NCBI GenBank assembly: GCA_944474755.1
Contig: OX104112.1
Location: 16,890,273 to 16,954,272, forward strand
Length of the DNA stretch: 64,000 nucleotides
Direction of reading: 5' to 3'
DNA from: Limnoperna fortunei
Taxonomy: Eukaryota; Mollusca; Bivalvia; Mytilida; Modiolidae
Part shown: in pieces, positions 22,087 through 33,804 of the stretch
Numbering within the stretch: position 1 is the stretch's first letter
Layout: every line of letters begins with the position of its first letter
Translations under genes and position numbers: made by a program
Notes under the pieces: generated by a model
What the model was told of the DNA's origin: nothing
The model's database searches: none
What the model saw: the letters and a program-made list of their open reading frames with translations, nothing else

Positions 22087-22121
22087 CGCCACTGATGAAT
22101 AGAAGAAACGCGCGTCTGGCA
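22087..22121 (+). ncRNA. Degenerate hammerhead ribozyme motif (type I layout)
   Basis: In order: CGCCA (22,087-22,091), the core CTGATGA (22,092-22,098), a 6-nt remnant in place of stem II, GAAA (22,105-22,108), CGCGCG, then TC and TGGC (22,117-22,120). CGCCA and TGGC form stem I. This is the arrangement of type I hammerheads known from bivalve repeats, which share 'GAAACGCGCGTCTGG'. Stem II is too short to form, so self-cleavage is not expected. The following 'ttggaaattttgataac' resembles the sequence after the ribozyme in such repeats, as I remember it. Confidence 0.55.
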
Positions 22122-22182
22122 TAATGAATTTGTCACCTTGGAAATTTTGATAACATTTTATTAGAATATGGCGTAATGAATT

Positions 22183-22315
22183 GGTGCGCAAATGTCACGT
22201 TTTAATAAAAGTATTGTGTACTGTCCGCACATTTCACGTTGTAACAAAAGTATTGTGTACTGTCCGCACATGTCACGTTGTAACAAAAGTAGTGTGTACT
22301 GTCAGCACATGTCAC
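22183..22315. repeat. 39-bp satellite, short outlying block (3 units)
   Basis: Three consecutive units of the same 39-bp repeat lie on the opposite side of the TRIM pseudogene from the main array. Confidence 0.93.
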
Positions 22316-22610
22316 AAAAACATACGTCTCCCAGTAGCATAATAAAAGAAATACTACTGTATCTACCAACACTATTTCTCAGATACGTGTCACTGGAACC
22401 GGGCATTTTTTTGCCTTATAATAACACTTATGTATTGAAATTATTCAAGAGGAATCTAATTAGGTTTTTCCTTGAAGACTGTATTTCTAGTATCTTTTAA
22501 AGTAAAATGTTCATGCAAACATGCTTATAAGATCTTGTGTATAATACCTTGTGATTCTTTTTTAATTGAATATTATTGTTTGTGTCAACATAACAACAGA
22601 AGTCGTAGTC
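22316..22610. other. No feature seen
   Basis: AT-rich, unrecognised. Confidence 0.4.
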
Positions 22611-22614
22611 CTTG

Positions 22615-22750
22615 CAAGCTTGTAAAACAGATGCCTTCCTCCACCTATAAGGGCATTTTACGTCAATTAAGTATTAGTCATTATCAGCAGAAAATGGCTG
22701 GAAAATTGCTGAAAGTGGCATTACACACCATTCAAACAAACAAACATAAA
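22615..22750 (+). mobile_element. SINE family A fragment
   Basis: 'aaaattgctgaaagtggca' and 'ttcaaacaaacaaac' match the 3' body and tail of the SINE at 4.4 kb. The middle is diverged. Confidence 0.75.
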
Positions 22751-22789
22751 TACTTAATTTATATTTATACAGTGGGGGCAAAAAGTACA

Positions 22790-23420
22790 AAAGTAGTTCA
22801 ACACAGTTCGACCAACATAAAATCATTCTGCTACAAGTGGAGGCAGTAAATTTGTCAGTGCAGTACACATAATCAGCAAATTCAGTTAAAGCCAATGGAT
22901 TAACACCTGACAGTATTCTCAAGTTTTTAATTAGTTCCATTATCCGCTCTTCATGTATGCGGGCAGATGCAATTTGTCGTGTCATCTCTACCTCAGCTTT
23001 ACTGAACTGAACTTTAGTGTTAAATGGTGGTATAGTTTAACACTTTTTGTCTCAAGTTTGACTGTATATGGATAAAACCCTTATCCACCATAACTGCATC
23101 TCCTTTCTCTAGATGATCATAAAGTCCACTGCATCTAGTTATTTCAACATCAGATGTCAGAGTTTTGGGGCAAAAACCACTGCCCCTGTAGAGCTTACAC
23201 CAATAAGAGCTTTGAATGTATCATGGGACTTGTAACTTGAATATGTAAGTGACTTGTTTTCAACAGAAGATGGACTTTTCAGTACAATCAAGAGTCACTC
23301 TGATATCAGAAAACTGTTTAAAACATTTTGGGACACGCATCTGCAGATCTTTAAGCTTCGGAAATAAAACGATGGAACAGACTGTCATAAATAATATTCA
23401 GGCATTAAAGATATCTACAA
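22790..23420 (-). pseudogene. DDE_Tnp_4-type transposase relic (Harbinger/ISL2EU-like)
   Basis: Read on the minus strand in several frames, it shows 'RVPKCFKQFSDIRVTLDCTE' (first acidic site, near 23,300), 'YSSYKSHDTFKALIGVS' near 23,230, 'GLYDHLEKGDAVMVDKGF' (second acidic site, near 23,090), and 'MTRQIASARIHEERIMELIK' with the third acidic residue (near 22,960), followed by 'NLRILSGVNPLALTEFADYV'. This order is that of DDE superfamily endonucleases of the PIF/Harbinger or ISL2EU type. Stops and frameshifts separate the blocks, and the N-terminal domain is missing or decayed. Confidence 0.8.
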
Positions 23421-23429
23421 TAACAAACC

Positions 23430-24058
23430 AAGACGAAGTCTCATCATAACGCGTAAAAATGCATCAATACGCCTCAACTTTCTTTTGCGACCCAGATTTA
23501 GAGAGTTCATTTTACAAATGCTTTCAGTAGAATGTTTAATTGGCAAAGATTATGGAATTTCAATTCCTCAAGTTAAGGGAGTTCTCTGAATTCCAATGAA
23601 ATCTATACCCCATATTGTTTATCATAAATGGTGACGTCATACATATAATTATATGATATTTTAGAGTACATGATTTCTTAAGAATCTGGCAGTGAAATTG
23701 TGATTTATTTTTTTGGTCTAATGCTAGTAATAAAAGGAAAAATAAGAAGCCACTCTCAGATTTAAACATGTTTATAACATTTTAAGAACTTTTCTTTCCT
23801 CAAAGTTATATTTCTTTTCCTTTGGAAGGTCTTATCCTTTCCGTTATTTTGGAGAGCGGTATAGAAAGTTTCTTCTTGCTCTCTCAGAGTATTGATGGCA
23901 AAAACTAACTTAACCATTTCATTTACGTTTTTGGCAATATGTATTTATAAACTTAAAAAACATCCTTTAAGACAAGTGCTGATGTTTTTGAAATAATCTA
24001 AAACATAATAAAAACTCCTTGCACTGACACCTCATTAAAAATGTGACAAAATAAAACC
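23430..24058. other. No feature seen
   Basis: Unrecognised AT-rich sequence. Confidence 0.45.
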
Positions 24059-25323
24059 AGAGGCTCTTAAGAGCCTGTATCGCTCACCTGATTTTATAGG
24101 CAATTAAGATGGCATTTCCCTGATGTTAAAGTAAGCCCTGTAATTTTCAATAAACTTTAAATAGGACCATCCAAACAATATTACTAGAAAGCTTTGTTTC
24201 ATTGGTTAACCAGTTGTATAGAGAAGATTTTTTTTATTGCCCATAGGGTCCTATGTTAAACTAAGTCCTGCGGGGGAGGTGGCCATTTTGAATTTCCAAT
24301 TGCCATAAAAAACATAAACTTTATAAAGGACCATCCAAACAATATTGCTAGTAAGTTTTTGTTTCCATTGATTAACCGGTTTCAGAGAAGAAGCCTTTAA
24401 AAACTTTTTCCCATAGGGTCGTATGTTAAATTAAGTCCTGCGGTAGCGGCCATTTTGAATTTCCAATTGCCATAAAAAACATAAACTTTATAGAGGACCA
24501 TCCAAACAATATTGCTAGTAAGTTTTTGTTTCCATTGATTAACCGGTTTCAGAGAAGAAGCCTTTAAAAACTTTTTCCCATAGGGTCCTATGTTAAACTA
24601 AGTCCTGCGATAGCGGCCATTTTGAATTTCCAGTTGGCATAAAAATAATAAACTTTATAAAGGACCATCCAAGCAATATTGCTAGTAAGTTTTGTTTTGA
24701 TTGGTTAACCGGTTTCAGAGAAAAAGCCCTTTTAAACCTTTTTCCCATAGGGTCCAATGTTAAACTAAGTCCTGCGGTGGCGGCCATTTTGAATATCAGA
24801 TTGGGATAAAAAAACATTAACTTTATAGAGGACCATCCAAACAATAGCAAGTTTTGTTTCCATTGGTTGGCCAGTTTCAGAAAAGAAGCCTTTTAAAACT
24901 TTTTCCCATAGGGTTCTATGTTAAACTAAGTCCTGCAGTGGCGGCCATTTTGAATTTCCAATTCCCATCTAAAACACAAACTTTATAGAGGACCATCTAA
25001 ACAATATTGCTAGTAAGTTTTGTTTTGATTGGTTAAACGGTTTCAGAGAAGAAGCCCTTTTTAACTTTTTTCCCATAGGGTCCTATGTTAAACTAAGTCT
25101 TGAGGTGGCGGCCATATTGGTTTACCAATAAAAATAAAAAACACAAACTTTGTAAAGGTCCATCCAATGAACATTATGGCCAGGTTTGGTTTCAATTGGC
25201 CAAGTGGATTCAGAGAAGAAGATTAAAATGTTAAAAGTTTACAGACGCCGACGACGACTACGACGCCGACGATCGCAAAGTGATAACAATAGCTCACCTG
25301 ACCCTTTGGGTCAGGTGAGCTAA
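24059..25323 (+). mobile_element. Non-autonomous Helitron/Helentron-like element 1 with 166-bp internal repeats
   Basis: The 5' end carries the 16-bp palindrome AGGCTCTTAAGAGCCT (24,061-24,076) followed by TGTATCGCTCACCTG. The 3' end has a hairpin with an 11-bp stem, CTCACCTGACC / GGTCAGGTGAG, and ends CTAA, fitting the Helitron rule of a terminal hairpin then CTRR. Inside, six to seven copies of a unit of 161-168 bp repeat, each with 'ggccattttgaatttcc', 'aggaccatccaa.caatatt', 'ggtttcagagaagaagcc' and 'cccatagggtcctatgttaa'. A trinucleotide-rich GACGAC stretch precedes the 3' hairpin. No protein is encoded. Bivalve 'pearl'-type elements have this design. The second copy (35.77-36.90 kb) has a preserved empty site. 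Confidence 0.85.
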
Positions 25324-25324
25324 A

Positions 25325-25425
25325 AAGTTTTTTGTCCGTTTATCGTTCATAAAGCGTTCTTGAATCGTGCGTTTGGTTTAATTATGTGCCTGATAACGTT
25401 GGAGTTGCACGATTAAATCTGATTC
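25325..25425. other. No feature seen
   Basis: Short flank between the Helitron-like element and a SINE relic. Confidence 0.4.
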
Positions 25426-25429
25426 CGGC

Positions 25430-25575
25430 AAGATGAGCATGATTTCAAGCTTACCTGACAAAGTGTCAAAGGTCATGGGTTCTCGGACGATAATTCCAGC
25501 TTCTTCCTCCATTAAAAATCGGACGCTTAAATACATGTGAACAATTTGTTGAAGAGCTGTCAAGTTAGCGGAATT
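25430..25575 (+). mobile_element. Degenerate SINE family A relic
   Basis: 'ggtcatgggttctcgga', 'ttccagcttcttcctccatt' and 'aaaaatcggacgc' keep the order of the SINE-A body. The tail is lost. Confidence 0.45.
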
Positions 25576-25579
25576 GTCA

Positions 25580-28215
25580 TTCAATTAGTTTACTTGGCCA
25601 CAGCCGAGAACGAATGCGATCGATCAGAAAGACATAACTGTTCCTTTTTCAAAACCAGTGCTTTTTAAATCATCTTATAGAACAATGACAGTCGAGAATT
25701 GAGAGAACACAGGGACCTGTAAGTTATTTAACAAATAGTTCACGAAACTAAGTTTCATATGCCAGTTTATAGACCGGTTGATGGCCCCGAAGCGTATCTG
25801 AGGTCCATATAATTTGTGGGGCCACTAACCGGCCTATATACTGCCATTTGACCCGAAGTGTTATGAGCTATTTCTTATATATATTTTAAATTTTTGTAAG
25901 CTTACATGCAAGTGCACGGCATGTATTGTCATGACTGATCATTTTAGGTTAGTTTTGTTCTGTAAACTCAGTTTGCATATCAGTTACTTGTCGCGAATCT
26001 TCATTGAGATCAGTATCTACTTACAGATGACCTTACAGATGACATATTTGATGTGTTTTAAAAATATTAATGACGAAACTTAACCGAATGTGCAAGTCCA
26101 TTTCAGACGCTCCATATACGTATAATACACAGTCGGTCAACATACATAATACGAGCATAATATATGACATATTTTCTTGTTATAGAGTAAAAACAATATG
26201 AAGTTATATGTCTACAATGTCCCATCCTACGTGTCCTCATATTTGTACATTTGGTAAGCCGGATCCATGGGAATAGAGCACGCGTAATCTAGCAGTCAAG
26301 CATACTGAATATTTCTTTACGCGCAAAAAAATTCTGTATTCTCTTGATTTTTTGCGAATATCCTTTTTAAAAAAAATGAATGCTCAATCTACAAAGCTAG
26401 ACTTCACGTCTGTATAGTACGGCGCAAAATATACATCCTTCCAATTGATGTGCTTAGATGTAGATTTATTACGCGACAACTGGTGAACTGTTGGATGCAG
26501 CAATTAATTAGCAATATCAACTAAAACTATGTGATGCTGTTTTGGGTAAATTAATATATGACTGGTTCAATAACTGTCAAGTGATGTGTACAATTTTAGG
26601 GTTAACAGTTCAGTATTTACAAAACAGATTCTTAGTCCATTTAGTAACATAACTATGGAACTATGCACACATTAAGGAGATTAATATATCTTAACATATT
26701 TTCTGATTCCGAGAAATCCCGTTTAGTCATGAGTCAATTATATTAAAATGTATCTGTCCTATGTCCAGCCGTATAAATTTGATCAATTGTACTGCATGTG
26801 AACAGAATCACAGTGCTTTTATGTAATTGAATCACTGTTACCAAAGTACATGTATCCGAACAGTTCGACAGATATAGCTGCGTTGGACGTTGTTTAAGAA
26901 TTATGTAAAATTAATAACTCAGAATAGATCCATGGTTTCCCTTGAATATTAATTAACTGGCGTGGTTAAACATTTTACCGTTGTTTAGCAGTACTGTTCT
27001 GTCTTTGATCAAGCATGTGCTTAATCGTAGTAATATCATTCACAAACGTAGCACAGAAACTGTGGGGTGTGGGGGTGGATATTGTACAGCTGCCAATAGT
27101 AGATGAAACATAATGGACGATTAAAGTTATGTTATGTTAACATCTGCCATCCGCGAACTAGTGTTCCTAACGATCAGCCAGGAACACAAACCGAGGATGA
27201 GGCTACCAAAATGGTATACCAATTACTTATTGGTGCAGACAGTACAAATAAGCGAGCACTCCATATGCAAGTTTTCGTTCTGGGCTATAGGTCCAAAGCT
27301 AGCAGTGCCTAGTATGCAGACACGTATTTGAATGACCTTGTTCCACCATATGTTTTAATCGCTTAAGGGATAAGAAATATAGATTCGACAATCATGGATT
27401 ACAGCGATTTGTTAGAGGTGAAGCTTTTCAGAGATATTCATGGAACAAAGATATACACATGAATTTATACGTTTTTGAATTAAAATACAACCTTTAAATA
27501 AATTTGTCTCGTTTTTTGCTCGCCATTGTACGGCTGATAAATTTATAAGTGCCTGTAGTATACTACAACGTTTATACAAATGCATCTTGTGGAATCAGTT
27601 GAACAACAGGTTGTAAATAAGGTATCTTTTCACTACTGCCTTACAACCATTGGTTCGTGGTCAGGTCTTTCTTACAACCATTGGTTCGTTTAACAGCCAT
27701 TGGTTCGTGGTAAGTATCTCTTACAATGATTGGTCGGTGTAATATTTTGTTTGTTTTTAACCAAATGATGAGATAGATTATCGCGGTCATTTTTTATTGG
27801 ACATTGAAGCCGAAATACCCAAGAGGGGACCTAAGACATTCGACAGAACAACTTCTTGGAAATTAAGATAGGAGTCGAGTACACCTCACCGCAGTAGGGC
27901 TAGACCTCGCTACTCCTATGTTTACACGCTAGTGATGACTTAACTAATTAATTAATCTTACATTGGGGCCTTCGCTGCACCTTACACAAATTAATCCCAG
28001 AAATTTATAAGTCTTTTATACAAAAAACATATGAGATGGAGGCTTGTTCTAATTACCATAGAGCAAATGTAAGATGAAAATTTCTCATAATAGTACGGTT
28101 ATAAATCATTCCATAAAGATCATACAAGACGGTTGTCTTCAGCGGACTTTTGTTTTTACACAAATATTTTACTGATTTTTATGCGCATTTTGTTAGGGTC
28201 ATGGATGTTCGTTTT
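25580..28215. other. Long stretch without a recognised gene
   Basis: Only short frames occur. At 27,640-27,735 a short repeat of 'ttacaaccattggttcg' occurs three to four times. Otherwise nothing is supported. Confidence 0.5.
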
Positions 28216-28221
28216 TTTATT

Positions 28222-28305
28222 GCTGGTAAATATCTGGAGTACTCGGTGATACAGCCAAAACTCCCGACCTTCGGCAGCAAACAGCCAATGCTTTTTTCAA
28301 ATATT
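28222..28305 (-). mobile_element. Degenerate SINE family A fragment
   Basis: In reverse complement it reads 'gccgaaggtcgggagtttt' and 'gagtactcc', as in the body of SINE-A. Confidence 0.5.
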
Positions 28306-28659
28306 CCAGAATAGAACTAATACTCACCCCCTTACCGCAGAAAACGTGTATTTCGAAAATTGTTACGAATTTCGGATCCACTTGCATCTGTTTTGTTGTT
28401 TGTTTGTCCATATCTCAAAGGTTTTGTTCTAATAGATTTTTCAATTTACTTTTTTCTGTTATGCCTAATTTTTTACATCGACAATACTAGTCCATTCTGC
28501 CGTAGCACTACAGGGAAATATCGACAAAAACACCAGTCTACTCGGCAGTAACTCTACTGAGTACTTTGCTTTCGAATGGCAGATACATGTACTGACAATT
28601 ACAAGAATGAAACAACCAATTGTGTTGGAGGCAGCGCTTGACCAAAAGAGCTGAACAAT

Positions 28660-28832
28660 GCGTTCACAGGTGGTGGATAGGGGATATCATCTCGTTTGTG
28701 GTTGTTTGAAAGCCTAACCGCGGGCCATAGTGTGTGACGTGTTTGGTGATGGTTACGCCCTTTCCAAGTTTCAGATCAATTCACGTCGACAGGAGTAGGC
28801 TCATTGCAACCGATGCTAAATGCTATCATTAC
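28660..28832 (+). mobile_element. SINE family B fragment
   Basis: Landmarks 'ggtggataggg', 'gaaagcctaaccgcgggcca', 'gacgtgtttgg' and 'gagtaggctcattgcaaccg' follow the order of the SINE-B head. Diverged, with no tail. Confidence 0.7.
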
Positions 28833-28839
28833 CAAAATC

Positions 28840-29119
28840 TCCAATACCTTGACATTGACATTTAACGTGTGTTGCCCATTATCCTTCATATTTAACAGAT
28901 AATTTATTGTTTGTTAACGTGATTATATTCTGAATGCACATTTGGCAAAAATAAAGTTAATCAATAAATAGATATGAAATGCACACTTAGAATGAGAGTG
29001 AGATTCTTAGTCTAAGGGAAATAATTCTATGAACCAAATTGGTCATTGTTGTTTTTTGTCGCATTAATTATAAATAGGCTTAATAATTACAAAATTAAAT
29101 GAGTAGGAAAATACACATG
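28840..29119. other. No feature seen
   Basis: AT-rich, unrecognised. Confidence 0.4.
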
Positions 29120-29846
29120 CAGTCGAACTTCAGTAGCTCGAACACCCGGGATTTCTCGAACACCTATCAAAGTACGGAACCTTCCCCCTATATAATCAAT
29201 GTTAAAATTACTTCGATTTCTCGAACACCGATTTCTCGAAAACTCGAACTAAATCAGCAGTCCCAATACTAAAAATCCATTGCAAAAACCATGAATAACT
29301 CGAACTAAAATTTTTGACAGCTTGCATGATGGGTCGTAAAAGGTGTAAAGATCGAAACCATACCTGTAAAATGCCAAGCTTGATCTTTAATGATATAATC
29401 CCTAATAATTAACCTAATGTCATCAATTTGCATTTATGTACCCCTTTTTAGGCAAATTTGTTGAAGTAGTTTTTAATTAATTAAAATATGCGCCAACAAA
29501 TTGCTATCAAATCCGAATCGAGATCATTGACATAATTACGTATTGCAATGATACTTATCAATCCTCGTGCACAAAATTAAGCAAGAAATATAACAGTAAA
29601 CATTTTTTTTTAATAAAAACAAAAATACGTACTTAAAAATAAGATTTATATATGAAATGCAATGAAGAAACACAATTTTATTAATCCAATGTTACACAGG
29701 AAATTAACAGAAATATATAAACCGATATCGATTTCGGTTCGCACGTGAATCATTTCCGGACATCACAAGCCCCGGTTTCTCGAACTCTCGATTTCTCGAA
29801 CTATTTTTGTCGGCCCCTTCGAGTTCGAGCCATCGAAGTTCGACTG
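29120..29846. mobile_element. Non-autonomous pogo/Tc1-mariner-like element (MITE, 727 bp)
   Basis: The left end CAGTCGAACTTC (29,120) and the right end GAAGTTCGACTG (29,835-29,846) are exact inverse complements, and the inverted repeat continues imperfectly inward ('agtagctcgaa' / 'ttcgagccatcg'). TA follows the right end. Near both ends 'atttctcgaac' recurs. No transposase frame is present. CAGT...ACTG ends beside TA suggest the pogo branch of Tc1/mariner. Confidence 0.8.
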
Positions 29847-29849
29847 TAT

Positions 29850-30825
29850 ATACAGATAATGTGCATGTTTGATTGTGTCAAACATAAGTAGGTTATCCAT
29901 TATTTCACTTAGATGGTGGACTCGGTTGCCAAATTGATCTAATTAACATTTTTTTCACATGCGTTTTCACACAGGGATGCGAGTTCGAATCTAAATTTGG
30001 AATTTCTGCTCGACTATTACTTTAATAACATCCTATGTTAACGTTCTTGGATTCTCATGTATATGAAAATACTTCCTTTTATTACATTTTATGTAGCGAC
30101 TTATTTATGAGTATACGCTACTCCTTAAGCTACCTTTCCCGACTTACTTTGATGGTAATTAGTCTGAATGTCTATAATTTCGAAGTAATATAAACTTTCC
30201 TCGTTAGTTAAACTTAACAGCTTTCTTGAACGAAATAAATTTTCTTTATTTTTCGGATTATTTTTACAAAAATTTTAGTTTCGGGTTAATATTCCGAAGG
30301 TTTAATATTAAGAATGTTCATTGTTCCAATGTCCTTTTTTTAAAAGTATCAGTCTCGCTAAAGTTCAAAATACTGCTTTTAATCAGAAGTGAATGTTAGA
30401 TTTAAGCGATTGAAAAACATTTTATATAGCGACTCATTTATGTATGCATTAAAATGAGTGTTCGCGACTCTCACAGATTTACCTTCAAAATGTATTGATC
30501 AATTATTTTTAATCTACTGCAAATGCGCTAAAGAAATACGATTGTGCATATTATTTTTAGGAATCCCTGGATTTTAGCCCTAATCTTTAGGGATCATTTA
30601 CTTAAAATAGACGAAACAAATGATTTAATAAATAATATGCATGTATTATGCTATAGTGTAAACGAACTATGATCATTCACTAAAATTCACAGAAGTCATT
30701 CGTCATAATATTTATCAATATTGATTCGAACTATATTTGAATGTAAACTATTACATGTACCTAGAATTTTTCGAAATACAAAAAATGATCTCTATCGTGT
30801 AATTAGTGAGCCTGCAATTCTCCAA
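29850..30825. other. No feature seen
   Basis: AT-rich, no recognised repeats or coding. Confidence 0.5.
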
Positions 30826-30837
30826 AACATTACTCAG

Positions 30838-30945
30838 CTGGCCAGGCCTCCCGTATTATAGCATAATAATCACCATTCCCACCCAATCCGGAACATGGGG
30901 ACTCTTTGGATCAATCACTGGGTATCGTACCTGTGATAGTGTTGA
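30838..30945 (-). mobile_element. Degenerate SINE family B head
   Basis: 'ggccaggcctcccgtattat', then 'aatcactgggta', resembles the SINE-B head in reverse orientation. Strongly diverged. Confidence 0.4.
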
Positions 30946-31067
30946 TGTAAGGTAGCAAGTGCTTTAATGCCAGTAATCAGCGTTAAACAGAGTTGGATTT
31001 AAAATTATAAGCACTATTAGTTATAGAATTATTCACAAGGTCTTGCTACTGTCGACTGGCCTATGCC

Positions 31068-31300
31068 ACGCCTTGATGGCTAAGTGGTTATCTACAACTG
31101 ATTTCCAGTCAGTCAGCACTAAGCTTGTGGGTTTGAGCATTATTGCGGATTTACTTCAACCTTAATTAAAAGAATTGACAGTTTGTCTGCTGCAGGTCGG
31201 ACGTTTTCACCAGGTACTTCGGCTTTCTGCCCAAGTACAAACTAGACGTCATGATAAAACTGAAGATGGCGTTAAACCCCACTCAAGCAAACAAACACAT
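31068..31300 (+). mobile_element. Full-length tRNA-derived SINE (family A)
   Basis: The head holds a pol III A box TGGCTAAGTGG (31,077-31,087) and a B-box-like GGTTTGAGCAT (31,130-31,140). The shared body follows ('ctgctgcaggtcgg', 'gtacttcggctttc', 'actagacgtcatgat', 'gatggcgttaaacccc') and then a CAAA-rich tail. This copy shows the family is tRNA-derived. Confidence 0.88.
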
Positions 31301-31301
31301 A

Positions 31302-32390
31302 TTTATTAAAAGCAAAAATAACAGATGAAAATAAAATTCTTTGTGTACATGTACATTACATTGCGTAATAGAAAAATCAATGTTTGGTGTAAACAACCAC
31401 AATAGGCGTGTTCGTAATAAATAAGAGGAAATTGATTGACAAAGCATAAGCTATAAGTAAAATAGATAGAGATCAAATATGGAAAAAGGAGGCGATCATT
31501 TTCTTGTCTTATATGGATGACGAAAACGAATTGTGTGCAACATTTCATGCATTTCTGGTTCCAGCTAAATACACCAAAAGAAAACAACACAAGAACAAAA
31601 AAAAACTAACCCAAAATTCCTAACTATTATTATTAAGAATAATTGCGTAATTAAGAATACAAAAAATTATGCTAAAATTTATAATTTTAACATTGACTTA
31701 TCTTCTGGCTTATGGCTTTTATTACATCTTAACTATTCATTTCAGCTTGTGTAACGCCGCAAGTGCATGGTTCCATAACATAAAACCTCCCATGTCACGT
31801 TTATATTTATAATTTTCATCGGTCTTTTACAATTTTTAATTATGATTTAAAATGCGAGGTTTTATCTGTGAGTTGAATGTTCTTATAGCAAAATTGTTTC
31901 AAAACTTCTGTATATTTTAACATGTGAAATATAATGAAACTAACATAAACACAAAGACTATATATAACATATAGGAAACATTCGTTCCGTAAAAAACAAG
32001 CCATAAGATAGATTTAACCAAGATTTAAATGGGGTCGGTCATTCAATGTGATTGGAGTAAAGGGGTATCTCAAATACATCTTCAAACAGGACTCTAAACA
32101 TCAACGATATACTAAGGTTAGACAATATTTATAAAATTTATAATTTTTCTTTTAGTTTAGCGCAGTTTGCATGGGTGTCCAAACTTGATTCATATCAAAC
32201 TTAACTTACACATTCCGCACGATTTTCTTGCGTAATTTGCGTACGGAAAATGCATTTAAAGATGAAACGTTGCATTTCACTTTAAACATAAAGTATAAAT
32301 ATCCAATAAACAAATGTTGAAAATAAACATGCTTGAATAACTATAGCGCAGTTATACGTGCGAATCATTATTAATTTTAACTTTTGTTTC
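31302..32390. other. No feature seen
   Basis: Unrecognised AT-rich sequence. The minus-strand frame at 31,590-31,306 has no known match. Confidence 0.45.
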
Positions 32391-32393
32391 GAT

Positions 32394-32535
32394 ATGCCAA
32401 GACTAGACACAACCAGACGGAATATTGTCATTGGACATCTTAATGCCAATCCATCACAAAATGCAGTTTTCGGAGTTTATTATGTTGATAATATCGCGAT
32501 TACTGTTGTATCGATACCGGAATCTTTCAACAGCT
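32394..32535 (+). pseudogene. Tc1-like transposase N-terminal fragment 1
   Basis: From the ATG at 32,394 the frame reads 'MPRLDTTRRNIVIGHLNANP', the start of the DNA-binding domain of Tc1-like transposases, then degrades to a stop. It is the same subfamily as the fragment at 32,999 and the element at 61.7 kb. Confidence 0.75.
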
Positions 32536-32721
32536 GAAAGTCAATATTCTCTCCCACCTAGGATCATATGACGTCACCTGCTTTTTTAAATCGCTTCATA
32601 CCGGAACACGATACACCGGAGGAAGTAGGATGATGTGTGATGCATACAAAACACTCAACTTGTGCATTCGTTGATCGATCTTGGCCGAGCTGGATCTATG
32701 CAGCATTTGACGATTAATATA

Positions 32722-32746
32722 CATTCTTCAAAGAAAGAAACGCATA
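32722..32746 (+). repeat. Tc1-like terminal-repeat remnant
   Basis: 'cttcaaagaaagaaacgcat' resembles the terminal repeat of the element at 61.7 kb (CTCAAAAAAGAAACGTAAC). It lies about 255 bp before the next transposase fragment. Confidence 0.45.
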
Positions 32747-32998
32747 GCTACGTTTTAATTTAAAAAAAAATTATCAAATAAAATTTGAATTGACAAGTGA
32801 TACTTTTAAATGTACAGTTAATTTCAAATTGTTTTGCTGTCTTTTCTTCAGATTTGACATATTGCCACATTGTAAAAATGACACTTGAAAAGTGCATACA
32901 ACGCGAATCGCCGCGAAATCTGACAGCGCTTCCAACGGAATGTTCGTGGTCTACTCAACTGTCTATTAGTAGCGTGTAAAAGGAACAGGTTTGATGCC

Positions 32999-33305
32999 AT
33001 GCTACGGTTGGATACTGCTACTAGAAACATCATCGGACGACAACAAGCTGGAGTCTCCCAAAGTGAGGTTGCACGGAGTATCATTTCCAGACTATGGGCT
33101 CGATTCCAACAGACCTGGACAGCTAATGACCGTCCAAGAAAGAAGTGGAAGCCCACGCATAACCACAGCACGCCAAGCTTGTTGTATCTGGGTTGTCGAT
33201 CTAAGGAATCGAACAGTCACAGCAAAAACAACTGCAGTCGGCATACCTGCTTTGCGAAGTTTGCGGGTAAAGACTCTGTTTCGTCCCTTCTCACACACTA
33301 TAACA
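32999..33305 (+). pseudogene. Tc1-like transposase N-terminal fragment 2
   Basis: It begins 'MLRLDTATRNIIGRQQAGVS' and, with frame changes, continues 'SIISRLWARFQQT', 'ANDRP', 'GSPRITTAR' and 'VVDLRNRTVTAKTTAVGIPA', the paired-type helix-turn-helix region of Tc1 transposases. The catalytic domain is absent. A SINE-A tail follows at 33.33 kb. Confidence 0.8.
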
Positions 33306-33329
33306 ATATCGACCCAGTATCATTCGAAA

Positions 33330-33372
33330 GCGCAGGTAAATCGAATTTGAACACCACTGAAGCAAACAAACC
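33330..33372 (+). mobile_element. SINE family A tail fragment
   Basis: 'gaacaccactgaagcaaacaaac' matches the end of the SINE-A body and tail. Confidence 0.5.
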
Positions 33373-33446
33373 ATATCGTTATTGGGGACATGACGCTGTG
33401 TGTACATGTAAACAACACAAAACTTAAAATATTCAGTAAATTGGCT

Positions 33447-33800
33447 GATTAATTGGATGTTTGCTTTACGTCCAGAGAGCAGTATTACAACTATATTGAT
33501 GACGAGAACAAGTTAACAAACAAAAAATCAATTCGGGAAAAATCAAAGGGCAAACATTTGGAATGCCATGGAAAAAGTATGTGGCATGGGTAAGGCGGGA
33601 AATTTAGTCTTTCCTAGCGGCTACAAAGAGCTTAACCTCATTGACGCCTACAAAAAGTGTTTTTATCTGGAAGGAGCGTGACACTCTCCAGTCATGTTAC
33701 CCATTGTGGTCTGCTGTCAGATCTGACAACCCATAACGAGAGGGCATCCCTTATCCGCCACCTGGGGACGCACTAGGCAGCTCTGTGGGTCGAGCACTGT
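33447..33800 (-). mobile_element. SINE family B copy
   Basis: In reverse orientation: the tail side 'gctttacgtccagagagcag' near 33,465, 'cgagaacaagttaacaaaca', 'tagcggctacaaagagc', 'gagagggcatcccttatccg', and the head 'ctctgtgggtcgagcactg' near 33,790. Confidence 0.85.
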
Positions 33801-33804
33801 TAAC

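Noticed and set aside
28360..28551. 63-codon frame near a SINE fragment
   Set aside because: Short hydrophobic frame in AT-rich DNA with no supporting signals.
31060..31145. Functional tRNA gene
   Set aside because: A- and B-box-like motifs are present but there is no cloverleaf or anticodon stem, and the downstream body is that of a SINE.
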